Shown here: positions 16,054 through 23,733 of the stretch, piece by piece
Layout of the letters: the number at the start of each line of letters is the position of its first letter
Numbering within the stretch: the stretch's first letter is position 1
Assembly (NCBI RefSeq): GCF_014650955.1
Contig: NZ_BMVY01000023.1
Location: forward strand, 87,646-151,645
From: Streptomyces tauricus
Lineage (GTDB): Bacteria; Actinomycetota; Actinomycetes; Streptomycetales; Streptomycetaceae
Length of the DNA: 64,000 nt
Reading direction: 5' to 3'
Program-made: the position numbers and the translations under genes
Notes under the pieces: model-generated
Seen by the model: only the letters and a program-made list of their open reading frames with translations
Databases searched by the model: none
Told to the model about the DNA's origin: nothing

Positions 16054-17079
16054 ATGACTCGCCCGAATCCCGCCGTAGCCCAGTCAGCGACGCTCGCCGA
16101 GATCGCCCGCGAGGCGGGAGTCTCGGCCCCGACTGTTTCGAAGGTGCTCAACGGCCGCGCCGATGTGGCCCCCTCCACCCGGACCCGGGTCGAGGAACTG
16201 CTGCGCCACCACGGCTACCGGCGCCGCCGGGCCGAGGCGTCCCGGTCGCCGCTCATCGACCTCGTCTTCCACGAACTGGAGAGCGCGTGGGCGATGGAGG
16301 TCATCCGGGGCGTGGAGAACGTGGCGCGGGACGAGGGGCTGAGCGTCGTCCTCTCCGAGAGCGCGGGGCGGCTCACCCCCGGGCGCACCTGGGCCGACCA
16401 GGTCGCCGCCCGCCGCCCGCACGGTGTCGTGCTCGTCCTCAGCGGGCTCGACGAGTCCCAGCGGGCACTGCTGACCAGCCGCTCCATCCCGTTCGTGGTG
16501 GTCGACCCGGCCGGCGACCCCGGGGACGACTCACCCTCCGTCGGCGCCACCAACTGGCAGGGCGGGCTCGCCGCGACCCGGCATCTGGCCGACCTCGGCC
16601 ACCGGCGCATCGGCGTGATCAGCGGGCCCTCGCGGATGATGTGCAGCCGGGCCCGGCTCGACGGATACCGGGCGGCGCTCGACACGGCCGGGCTGCCGGT
16701 CGACCCGGCGCTCGTGCGCACCGGCGACTTCCACCACGACAGCGGCTACCGCGCCGGGCTCGAACTGCTCAAGCTGCCCGACCGCCCGACCGCCGTCTTC
16801 GCGGGCAACGACCTCCAGGCCCTCGGCCTGTACGAGGCCGCCCGGGAGCTGGGCCTTCGCGTACCGGAGGACCTCAGCATCGTCGGTTTCGACGACCTGC
16901 CGGTGGCCCGCTGGGTCGGCCCGCCGCTCACCACCGTGCGCCAGCCGCTCACGGAGATGGCCGAGGCGGCGGCCCGGCTCGTACTGGATCTCGGCCGCTC
17001 GGAGCGGCCCTCGACCGCCACGAGGGTGGAACTGGCGACGAGTCTGGTGGTCAGGAGCAGTACGGCACCGCCGGCGTGA
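16054..17079 (+). CDS. LacI-family transcriptional regulator of the sugar cassette
   Basis: DNA-binding repressor, 341 aa from the ATG at 16054. The helix-turn-helix is ATLAEIAREAGVSAPTVSKV followed by LNGRADVAP, and the hinge region by the periplasmic-binding-like effector domain (about 65-340) with IVGFDDLPVARWVGPPLTTV near the end. An open frame continues upstream to 15916 but the extra residues do not fit the family. It is divergent from the sugar ABC/GH3 operon and probably represses it until the imported oligosaccharide binds. Confidence 0.93.
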   Translation: MTRPNPAVAQSATLAEIAREAGVSAPTVSKVLNGRADVAPSTRTRVEELLRHHGYRRRRAEASRSPLIDLVFHELESAWAMEVIRGVENVARDEGLSVVLSESAGRLTPGRTWADQVAARRPHGVVLVLSGLDESQRALLTSRSIPFVVVDPAGDPGDDSPSVGATNWQGGLAATRHLADLGHRRIGVISGPSRMMCSRARLDGYRAALDTAGLPVDPALVRTGDFHHDSGYRAGLELLKLPDRPTAVFAGNDLQALGLYEAARELGLRVPEDLSIVGFDDLPVARWVGPPLTTVRQPLTEMAEAAARLVLDLGRSERPSTATRVELATSLVVRSSTAPPA

Positions 17080-17223
17080 CCGACGCCACGGCCCCCGTGA
17101 GCGGTGCCGGGGCGTCGAAAGTTTCGAAGACGGATCTGAGAAAACTCAACGAAACCTGAGAGTTTCCGAAGTAAAGCCGGGAAGTGGTTCCTTGTTGAAA
17201 TAATTCGGACTTATGTTCTCTCT

Positions 17224-18408
17224 GTGAGCGGGAGTGTGAGCGTGAGCGGAGAAGACGAGCCGGGGGGCGCGGACGCCACGACGTCCGGTACGGGGGGCGC
17301 GGACGCCACGACGCCCGGTACGGGGGGCGCGGACGCCACGACGCCCGGTACGGAGGGCGCGGACGCCACGACATCCGTTACGGGGGGACGGTCGTGGTGG
17401 TCGGGCCGGTCACGGCTGTTCAAGGTGGCGGGCATCGCCGTCGGCTGCGCGCTCGTCGCCTCGATGGCCGGAGCCGCATGGGTGTACTGGCACCTGAACC
17501 ACAACATCAAGAGCGTCGACATCGACAGCGCGCTCGGCGACAACCGGCCGCCCAGGGCCGTGACGACCCCGACGGGCACGGAGTCCGCCGACCCGCTGCC
17601 CAGCGGCGCGCTCAACATCCTGGTCCTCGGCTCCGACTCGCGCAGCGGCAAGCGCAACAAGGCACTCGGCGGCGGCAGCAGCGAGGGCGCCCGCTCCGAC
17701 ACGGCGATGATCATCCACGTCGACGAGGGCCGCTCGGAGGCGACCGTCGTGAGCATCCCGCGCGACACCCTCGTCGCGCGCCCCTCCTGCCCGCTGTCCT
17801 CGGGCGGTTCGACGGCGGAGGCGTACGGCGTGATGTTCAACAGCGCGTACTCCGTCGGCGGGCCCGTCTGCGCCGTCAAGACGGTGGAGACCCTGACGAA
17901 CGTCCGCATGGACCACTACATCGAGATCGACTTCGCCGGCTTCGCCGATCTGGTGGACGCGCTCGGCGGGGTCACCGTGACGACGGACGACGACATCTCC
18001 GACGAGGACAGCCACCTCGAACTGGAGGCCGGCACCCACCACCTCGACGGCGCCGACGCCCTGGCCCTGGCCCGTACCCGGCACGGCATAGGCGACGGCA
18101 GCGACCTCGGCCGCATAGGCCTCCAGCAGAAACTGGTGAAGGCACTCCTCGACCAGGTCTCCTCCAGCAACCTCCTCACCAGCCCCACCCGCCTGTACAG
18201 CGTCGCCGACGCCCTCACCGGCAGCCTCACCACGGACACGGGCCTGAACTCCCTGCCCGAACTCATGAACCTCGGCCAGAGCCTGAAGTCCCTCTCCTCC
18301 ACCTACACCGAGACCGTGACGATGCCGGTGGTGCCCGCCCCGTCCAACCCCAACCGGGTCGTGGCGGAGGAACCGGAGGCGGGGAAGCTGTGGGAGTCAC
18401 TGAAGTGA
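17224..18408 (+). CDS. LCP (LytR-CpsA-Psr) family protein with repeated N-terminus
   Basis: Membrane-anchored phosphotransferase of the family that attaches teichoic-acid-like or other polyprenyl-linked glycopolymers to peptidoglycan. The 394-aa protein has a disordered cytoplasmic N-terminus built from four GGADATTPGT-like decapeptides (about residues 13-53), one transmembrane helix (AGIAVGCALVASMAGAAWVY) and the LCP domain: LNILVLGSDSRSG, VVSIPRDTLV, RMDHYIEIDFAGF and ALALARTRHGIGDGSDLGR with the expected Arg/Asp residues. No LytR_C extension. The GTG at 17224 is the longest plausible start; GTG 17236 and 17242 are alternatives. The upstream 140 bases are AT-rich for this genome and probably hold the promoter. 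Confidence 0.92.
   Translation: MSGSVSVSGEDEPGGADATTSGTGGADATTPGTGGADATTPGTEGADATTSVTGGRSWWSGRSRLFKVAGIAVGCALVASMAGAAWVYWHLNHNIKSVDIDSALGDNRPPRAVTTPTGTESADPLPSGALNILVLGSDSRSGKRNKALGGGSSEGARSDTAMIIHVDEGRSEATVVSIPRDTLVARPSCPLSSGGSTAEAYGVMFNSAYSVGGPVCAVKTVETLTNVRMDHYIEIDFAGFADLVDALGGVTVTTDDDISDEDSHLELEAGTHHLDGADALALARTRHGIGDGSDLGRIGLQQKLVKALLDQVSSSNLLTSPTRLYSVADALTGSLTTDTGLNSLPELMNLGQSLKSLSSTYTETVTMPVVPAPSNPNRVVAEEPEAGKLWESLK
17261..17380. repeat. Four in-frame 30-bp repeats in LCP gene
   Basis: A 30-bp unit beginning CGGGGGGCGCGGACGCCACG occurs at 17261, 17291, 17321 and 17351 with few differences. Being a multiple of three, it encodes four near-identical decapeptides (GGADATTPGT type) in the cytoplasmic tail of the LCP protein. 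Copy number could vary without breaking the frame. Confidence 0.95.
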
Positions 18409-18434
18409 CTTCTTCCAAAGAACTCTGAGCTCCG

Positions 18435-18460
18435 TGTCGATTCCGGTCCTCGTCGTTCGA
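18435..18460 (+). promoter_or_regulatory. Candidate ECF42-type promoter upstream of yciI-like gene
   Basis: TGTCGA at 18435-18440 is followed after 17 bases by CGA at 18458-18460, 60 bases before the YciI start codon. This fits the TGTCGA...CGA motif I recall as the target of ECF42 sigma factors, whose gene lies immediately downstream here. The match is short and the -10 element alone would be uninformative. Confidence 0.5.
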
Positions 18461-18519
18461 CGCAGGGGTGAGAGGCGGGGATCGGCCCCGGCTCCGTGCC
18501 GAGGACTCAGGGAGTCACC

Positions 18520-18876
18520 ATGCCCCGTTACCTGTCGATGATCCGGATCGACGAGCAGAACGCCCCCGCCGAGGGGCCGAGCGACGCGCTCATGGAGCGG
18601 ATGGGTGAGCTGATCGAGGAGATGACGAAGGCCGGCGTGCTGCTGGACACCTCCGGGCTGACGCCGACCGCGCAGGGCACGCGGGTGCGCTGGGAGGGTG
18701 GCGAACTGTCCGTCACCGACGGGCCGTTCACCGAGGCCAAGGAGGTCGTCGGCGGGTACGCGATGCTCCAGGCCAAGGACAGGGCCGAGGCGGTCGAGTG
18801 GACCAAGCGGTTCCTGCAGATCCACGAGGCCCACTGGACGGTGACCTGCGAGGTGCGCGAGATCGTCGAAGGCTGA
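18520..18876 (+). CDS. YciI/DGPF-domain protein linked to ECF42 sigma factor
   Basis: Small cytoplasmic protein (118 aa) of the YCII/DGPF family: the diagnostic TDGPFTEAKEVVGGYAM lies at about residues 66-82. DGPF proteins are the typical neighbours of ECF42 sigma factors, and their biochemical role is unsettled. The ATG at 18520 is preceded by CAGGGAG with suitable spacing; an in-frame codon at 18496 is possible but unlikely. The sigma-factor gene starts 94 bases downstream on the same strand, and an apparent ECF42-type promoter lies upstream. Confidence 0.92.
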   Translation: MPRYLSMIRIDEQNAPAEGPSDALMERMGELIEEMTKAGVLLDTSGLTPTAQGTRVRWEGGELSVTDGPFTEAKEVVGGYAMLQAKDRAEAVEWTKRFLQIHEAHWTVTCEVREIVEG

Positions 18877-18970
18877 GCCTCGCCCCCGGCCTCTCCGTCG
18901 GCTACGGCTACGGCTTCGGCTCCGGCTCCGGCCTTGGCCGTACGGCTCCGGGGGTGTCTGATGGTGGAGC

Positions 18971-20260
18971 GTGACGCCAGACACCCCCGCCCAGGATCCC
19001 GACCACACCATCGAGACCGTCTTCCGCATGGAGTCGCCCCGCATCATCGCCGGGGTCGCGCGCATCGTGCGGGACGTCGGGATCGCGGAGGAGCTCGCGC
19101 AGGACGCGCTGGTCGCGGCGCTGGAGCAGTGGCCGAGGGACGGGGTGCCTGGCAATCCCGGGGCCTGGCTCATGGCCACCGCCAAACACCGGGCGATCGA
19201 CCTCGTACGGCGGCGCGAACGGTACGCGCGCAAGCTGGCGGAGATGGGGCGCGACCTGGAGACGTCCGGGCCGTACGGGGCCGGTCACGTGGACGAGCCC
19301 GCCGACCCGGACGACATCGACGACGACCTGCTGCGGCTGGTCTTCACGGCCTGCCACCCCGTCCTGTCCGCCGAGGCCCGCATCGCGCTCACCCTGCGGC
19401 TGCTCGGCGGGCTGACCACCGTCGAGATCGCCCGCGCCTTCCTCACCCCGGAGAAGACCCTCGCCCAGCGCATCGTGCGCGCCAAGCGGACACTCGCCGC
19501 GAAGGGCGTCCCCTTCGAGGTGCCGTACGGGCCCGAACGCGAGGCCCGGCTCGGCTCGGTACTGGAGGTCATCTACCTGATCTTCAACGAGGGGTACGCG
19601 GCCACGGCCGGGGACGACTGGCTGCGGCCCGCGCTCTGCGAGGACGCGCTACGGCTCGCCCGCGTACTGGCCGAGCTGATGCCCAAGGAGCCCGAAGTGC
19701 ACGGCCTCGCGGCGCTGTTGGAGCTGCAGGCGTCGCGGTCGGCGGCGCGGACGGGACCGTCGGGGGAGCCCGTGCTGCTCAAGGACCAGAGCCGGGCGCG
19801 GTGGAACCGGGTGCTCATCCGGCGCGGGTTCGCCGCGCTGGGCCGGGCGGAGGCGGTGTCCTCGGGGGGCGGGCCCGGGCCGTACGTCCTCCAGGCCGCC
19901 ATCGCCGCGTGTCACGCGCACGCGCTCACGTACGCGGAGACCGACTGGGGGCGGATCGTCACGCTGTACGGGATGCTCGCCGTGCGGGCTCCGTCGCCGG
20001 TGGTCGAGCTGAACCGGGCCGTCGCCGTGTCGATGGCCGAGGGGCCGGAGGTCGCGCTGGGCCTTGTGGACGCGCTCATGGGTGAACCCTCGTTGCGCGA
20101 CTATCACTTGCTGCCGAGTGTGCGGGGGGACCTGTTGGCGCGGGTCGGCCGGACGGAGGAGGCGGCGGGCGAGTTCGCGCGGGCGGCGGCGCTCGCGCGC
20201 AACCAGCGGGAGAGGGACCTGCTGCTGACCCGAGCCGAGGAGCACGGCCGACCCCACTGA
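18971..20260 (+). CDS. ECF RNA polymerase sigma factor, ECF42 type with C-terminal extension
   Basis: Sigma factor of 429 aa, much longer than ordinary ECF sigmas. Sigma region 2 spans about residues 15-80 (RIVRDVGIAEELAQDALVAA, WLMATAKHRAIDLVRRR), region 4 about 115-170 (LRLLGGLTTVEIARAFLTPE), and the remaining 240 residues form the helical TPR-like C-terminal domain that controls activity in ECF42 proteins. There is no anti-sigma gene nearby, as usual for this group. GTG 18971 starts the frame after a gap of 94 bases from the DGPF gene. Confidence 0.93.
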   Translation: MTPDTPAQDPDHTIETVFRMESPRIIAGVARIVRDVGIAEELAQDALVAALEQWPRDGVPGNPGAWLMATAKHRAIDLVRRRERYARKLAEMGRDLETSGPYGAGHVDEPADPDDIDDDLLRLVFTACHPVLSAEARIALTLRLLGGLTTVEIARAFLTPEKTLAQRIVRAKRTLAAKGVPFEVPYGPEREARLGSVLEVIYLIFNEGYAATAGDDWLRPALCEDALRLARVLAELMPKEPEVHGLAALLELQASRSAARTGPSGEPVLLKDQSRARWNRVLIRRGFAALGRAEAVSSGGGPGPYVLQAAIAACHAHALTYAETDWGRIVTLYGMLAVRAPSPVVELNRAVAVSMAEGPEVALGLVDALMGEPSLRDYHLLPSVRGDLLARVGRTEEAAGEFARAAALARNQRERDLLLTRAEEHGRPH

Positions 20261-20263
20261 GGG

Positions 20264-20422
20264 CGCGCAGTTCCCCGCGCCCCTCTTGGGGGCGCGGGGA
20301 ACGGCGCAATCTCTTGGGGGCGCGGGGAACGGCGCAATCTCTTGGGGGCGCGGGGAACGGCGCAATCTCTTGGGGGCGCGGGGAACGGCGCAATCTTTTA
20401 GGGGCGCGGGGAACGGCGCAAT
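20264..20422. repeat. Inverted copy plus five 28-bp tandem copies of repeat family A
   Basis: Directly after the sigma-factor stop, one reverse-oriented copy (20264-20282) is followed by five head-to-tail 28-bp units carrying GGGGCGCGGGGAACGGCGCA, starting at 20283, 20311, 20339, 20367 and 20395. The first two oppose each other and can pair into a hairpin of nearly 20 bp with a very short loop, likely a terminator. The rest of the 312-base gap (20423-20572) shows only a probable GGAG ribosome site before the next ATG. Confidence 0.92.
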
Positions 20423-20572
20423 CCTCAGCCACGGCGCACCCGCACCTACAAAGCGGCCTTCCCCCCGGGGGGGACTGGCGCGTCGCCCGAACGGCTCTTC
20501 CGCCGTGAACCTGGCGCGAGCCCATGGCACGGTGGAACCACCTGTTGGTACCCCCGGACCCCGGAGCCTCGT

Positions 20573-21748
20573 ATGGCTGATCTGCAGGACGAACTGCACA
20601 CCACCGCAGAGGTCGGGGAACTGGACCTGGATCATCCCGAACGGCTGAGCGGGTTCGAGCCGCACGCCGCCGAGGCCGAGGCCGAGACCGGAGCCGGGAC
20701 CGTCGCCGGGCCCGGCTCCGGAGGCGGGAGCGAGCCCGCCGCCGACCCGCTGACCCGCGCCCACGCCCTCCTCGTCGAGCATCCCGTCGCCGACGGCTAC
20801 AGCGGTCTGCCCTGGGCCCTGCGGCGCCTGTCCTGGTACGACCTCGAACTCGGCGAGAGCGCCGTCGACACGGACGTGCCCCGGCTCCGCGAAGGGCACG
20901 TGGGAGCGTTGTTCTGGGCGCTGCACCTGCCCGGGGGCCTGGTCGGCGAACGCGCCGTGGGCGCGACGCTGGAGCAGCTCGACCTGGTGAAGACCGTGGT
21001 CGCCGCGCACCCGGAGGGCCTGCGCATGGCCCACAGCGCGGCCCAGGTCACGGACGCCAGGAACTGCGGGCGGGTCGCCGTGCTGCTCGGCCCGGCGGGC
21101 GCCGCCGCGCTGGACGACTCGCTGGGCATCCTGCGCGCGCTGCACGCCCTCGGCCTGCGCGTCCTCACCCTCTCGGGCGCGTCCTGGGCAGGCGAGAACG
21201 GGCTGACCCGGTTCGGCGAGGAGGTCGTGCGCGAGCTGAACCGCCTCGGTGTGCTCGCCGACCTCTCCGGCGCCTCGGACGCCACCGTCCGCCGCGCCCT
21301 CACCATCTCCAAGGCCCCGGTGCTGTGCACCCGCTCCGCCGCCCGCGCCCTGCGCCCGCACCCGGCGAACCTCCCGGACGACGTGCTCGTCGAACTCGGC
21401 GCCACCCAGGGCCTGTGCCTGGTCCCGCTGACCGCCGAGCAGACGGGCCCCACGGTCCGGGACGTCGCCGACCACCTCGACCACGTACGGGAACTCGCGG
21501 GGCCCGAGTGCGTCGGCCTCTCGGGGACGTACGACTCCGGGGCCGCGCACCCGCAGGACCTGTCCGACGCCTCGGGCTATCCGCGGCTGGTCGCCGAACT
21601 CCTGGGCCGTGGCTGGTCCGAGGCCGACCTGGCCCTGCTCACCTGGGGCAACGTCCAACGCGTCCTGCGTACCGCGGACTTCACCTCCCGCGCCGCCCGC
21701 CAGCGCCGCGAGCCGTCCATGGCGCGGATCGCCGACCTCGACGGCTAG
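20573..21748 (+). CDS. Membrane-dipeptidase (M19) homologue lacking zinc ligands
   Basis: The 391-aa protein aligns by eye along its length with renal/membrane dipeptidases (M19), zinc enzymes cleaving dipeptides. The metal motif DGHND is DGYSG here (residues 74-78), the DLSH histidine is Gly233 in ADLSGASD, and the SHS histidine is Arg254 in CTRSAARAL. The bridging Glu of the IGxEG region is also absent (RVAVLLGPAG). All metal ligands are therefore replaced while the fold-defining segments remain. Residues 25-58 are an acidic/Gly low-complexity insert. It could be a non-enzymatic scaffold or regulator. It is convergent with the VOC gene. Confidence 0.85.
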   Translation: MADLQDELHTTAEVGELDLDHPERLSGFEPHAAEAEAETGAGTVAGPGSGGGSEPAADPLTRAHALLVEHPVADGYSGLPWALRRLSWYDLELGESAVDTDVPRLREGHVGALFWALHLPGGLVGERAVGATLEQLDLVKTVVAAHPEGLRMAHSAAQVTDARNCGRVAVLLGPAGAAALDDSLGILRALHALGLRVLTLSGASWAGENGLTRFGEEVVRELNRLGVLADLSGASDATVRRALTISKAPVLCTRSAARALRPHPANLPDDVLVELGATQGLCLVPLTAEQTGPTVRDVADHLDHVRELAGPECVGLSGTYDSGAAHPQDLSDASGYPRLVAELLGRGWSEADLALLTWGNVQRVLRTADFTSRAARQRREPSMARIADLDG

Positions 21749-21755
21749 CTCTGCC

Positions 21756-22118
21756 TCAGCCGGCGCAGAGGCAGAACGGGTGGCCCGCCGGGTCCGCGTA
21801 CGTCCGCCAGGTGCGCGTACGGTCCGCCGCGTCCAGCACCTTCGCGCCCAGCGCCAGGACCTCCTTCTCGGCCGCGTCCAGGTCCTCGACCGTCAGGTCC
21901 AGATGGAACTGCTGCGAGGCCTCCGGCGAGGGCCACTTCGGCGGTACGTGCCCGGGGGCGGCCTGGAACGCCAGCGTCCCCCCGCCCTCAGGCAGCCGCA
22001 GGTCCAGCCAGTCGCCGTTGTCCTCGATCGTGCCGCCGAGGATCGCGGCGTAGAACGCGGCCAGCACGCGCGGGTCGGGACAGTCCAGGACGACGGAACC
22101 CAGCTCGGCGAACGCCAT
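21756..22118 (-). CDS. VOC-superfamily (glyoxalase-like) protein
   Basis: A 120-aa protein with two beta-alpha-beta-beta-beta units typical of the vicinal-oxygen-chelate fold: LGSVVLDCPDPRVLAAFYAAI at the start and QQFHLDLTVEDLDAAEKEVLALGA in the second half, ending with YADPAGHPFCLC. Such small proteins act as dioxygenases, glyoxalases or resistance proteins; the specific function is not predictable. Its stop lies eight bases from the convergent M19-like gene, so their ends are very close. Confidence 0.88.
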   Translation of the reverse strand: MAFAELGSVVLDCPDPRVLAAFYAAILGGTIEDNGDWLDLRLPEGGGTLAFQAAPGHVPPKWPSPEASQQFHLDLTVEDLDAAEKEVLALGAKVLDAADRTRTWRTYADPAGHPFCLCAG

Positions 22119-22130
22119 GGTCTTCTCCTC

Positions 22131-22180
22131 AGGTCGCTTGAAGTCGCTTGAGGTCGCTTGAGGTCGCTTGAGGTCGCTTC
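22131..22180. repeat. Five 10-bp tandem repeats upstream of the VOC gene
   Basis: The unit AGGTCGCTTG is repeated at 22131, 22141, 22151, 22161 and 22171, with a diverging sixth at 22181. It lies 12 bases upstream of the VOC start codon (on the minus strand the unit reads CAAGCGACCT), between that gene and the end of the dehydrogenase gene. The period of ten matches the helical repeat of DNA. Confidence 0.92.
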
Positions 22181-22202
22181 AGGTCTCTGTGCGGGGTGTG
22201 GC

Positions 22203-23546
22203 TCAGGCCGTCGGGCGGCCCATCGCGCGGTACGTCCAGCCCGCGGCCCGCCACACGGCCGGGTCGAGCGCGTTGCGGCCGTCCAGCACCACCCGGTCCG
22301 TGGCGACCTCGCCGAGCGCCGCCGGGTCCAGCTCGCGGAACTCGCGCCACTCGGTGAGGTGCAGGACGGCGTGCGCCCCGCGTACGGCGTCCACGGCCGT
22401 GTCCGCGTAACCGAGGGTCGGGAAGAGGCGGCGCGCGTTGTCCATCCCCTTGGGGTCGTAGACCGTGACCTGGCCGCCCTGGAGGTGGATCTGGCCCGCG
22501 ACGTTCAGCGCGGGGGAGTCGCGGACGTCGTCCGAGTCGGGCTTGAAGGTCGCGCCGAGCACGGCGATCCGCTTGCCGAGGAAGGAGCTGCCGCCCAGTG
22601 CCTCCCGCGTCATCTCCACCATCTGGCCGCGGCGCCGCATGTTGATGGAGTCGATCTCGCGCAGGAAGGTGAGCGCCTGGTCGGCGCCCAGCTCGCCCGC
22701 GCGGGCCATGAACGCGCGGATGTCCTTGGGCAGGCATCCGCCGCCGAAGCCGATGCCCGCGCGCAGGAACTTCTTGCCGATCCGGTCGTCGTGCCCGATC
22801 GCCTCGGCGAGCTTCACGACATCGCCGCCGCCCGCCTCGCAGACCTCGGCCATCGCGTTGATGAACGAGATCTTGGTGGCGAGGAAGGAGTTCGCGGCCG
22901 TCTTCACCAGCTCGGCGGTCGGGAAGTCGGTCACCACGAAGGGCGTGCCCTCGGCCAGCGGCGTCGCGTACACCTCGCGCAGCAGCTTCTCGGCGCGCTC
23001 GCTGCGGATGCCGGCGACGATCCGGTCGGGGTGCAGGGTGTCCTGGACGGCGAAGCCCTCGCGCAGGAACTCCGGGTTCCAGGCCAGCTCGACGTCCTCG
23101 CCCGCGGGGGCCAGCTCGGTGAGCGTGCGGGCCAGCCGGTCCGCCGACCCGACGGGCACGGTGGACTTGCCGACGACCAGGGCGGGCCCGGTGAGGTGCG
23201 GCGCCAGCGAGGCGAAGGCGGCGTCGACGTACGACATGTCGCAGGCGTACTCGCCGTGCTTCTGCGGGGTGTTCACGCAGACGAAGTGGACGTCGCCGAA
23301 CTCCGCGACCTCGGCGAAGTCCATGGTGAACCGCAGCCGCCCGCTGGAGCCCTCGATGCCGGCGACGTGCTTGCGCAGCAGCTCCTCCAGACCCGGCTCG
23401 TACATCGGGACCTCGCCCCGCTGGAGCATCTCGATCTTCTCGGGCACCACGTCCAGGCCCAGCACCTCGAAACCGAGCTCGGCCATGGCCGCGGCATGCG
23501 TGGCGCCGAGATAGCCGGTACCGATCACGGTGATCTTGAGGGCCAT
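22203..23546 (-). CDS. UDP-glucose/GDP-mannose 6-dehydrogenase family protein
   Basis: NAD-dependent enzyme that twice oxidises a nucleotide sugar to its uronic acid, most likely UDP-glucose to UDP-glucuronate. Rossmann motif VIGTGYLGATHA near residue 6, catalytic Cys271 in GFGGGCLPKD, and the C-terminal nucleotide-sugar domain with LGATFKPDSDDVRDSPAL. Length 447 aa. GGAG seven bases before the ATG at 23546 supports this start over upstream in-frame codons. UDP-glucuronate feeds wall polysaccharides, consistent with the nearby LCP cluster. Divergent from the acyl-CoA dehydrogenase gene, with a 187-base promoter gap between. Confidence 0.94.
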   Translation of the reverse strand: MALKITVIGTGYLGATHAAAMAELGFEVLGLDVVPEKIEMLQRGEVPMYEPGLEELLRKHVAGIEGSSGRLRFTMDFAEVAEFGDVHFVCVNTPQKHGEYACDMSYVDAAFASLAPHLTGPALVVGKSTVPVGSADRLARTLTELAPAGEDVELAWNPEFLREGFAVQDTLHPDRIVAGIRSERAEKLLREVYATPLAEGTPFVVTDFPTAELVKTAANSFLATKISFINAMAEVCEAGGGDVVKLAEAIGHDDRIGKKFLRAGIGFGGGCLPKDIRAFMARAGELGADQALTFLREIDSINMRRRGQMVEMTREALGGSSFLGKRIAVLGATFKPDSDDVRDSPALNVAGQIHLQGGQVTVYDPKGMDNARRLFPTLGYADTAVDAVRGAHAVLHLTEWREFRELDPAALGEVATDRVVLDGRNALDPAVWRAAGWTYRAMGRPTA

Positions 23547-23733
23547 GGGTGCTCCAGAAGGTAGCCGTCGGGTGCGCGGACAGAGCATAGTCGGGGCGTG
23601 CCGAAGCCCTTGACCGGGCAGATCCCTCCTGTCGGCAAGCTCACGTATCACTCGCGTGGGCGGGCGCATAAAATTTGGGTTACTTAACGGTAGTTAGCTC
23701 GGTGTGACTGCATCTTTGGGAGCGTGAGAGACC

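Noticed and set aside
17051..17374. Minus-strand frame with repeated SWRPRPPYRA decapeptides
   Set aside because: It is the complement of the in-frame repeats in the LCP gene and has no other support.
20264..20422. Regular repeats resembling a CRISPR array
   Set aside because: Copies are head-to-tail at 28 bp with no unique spacers, no cas genes, and the same core recurs singly in other gaps.
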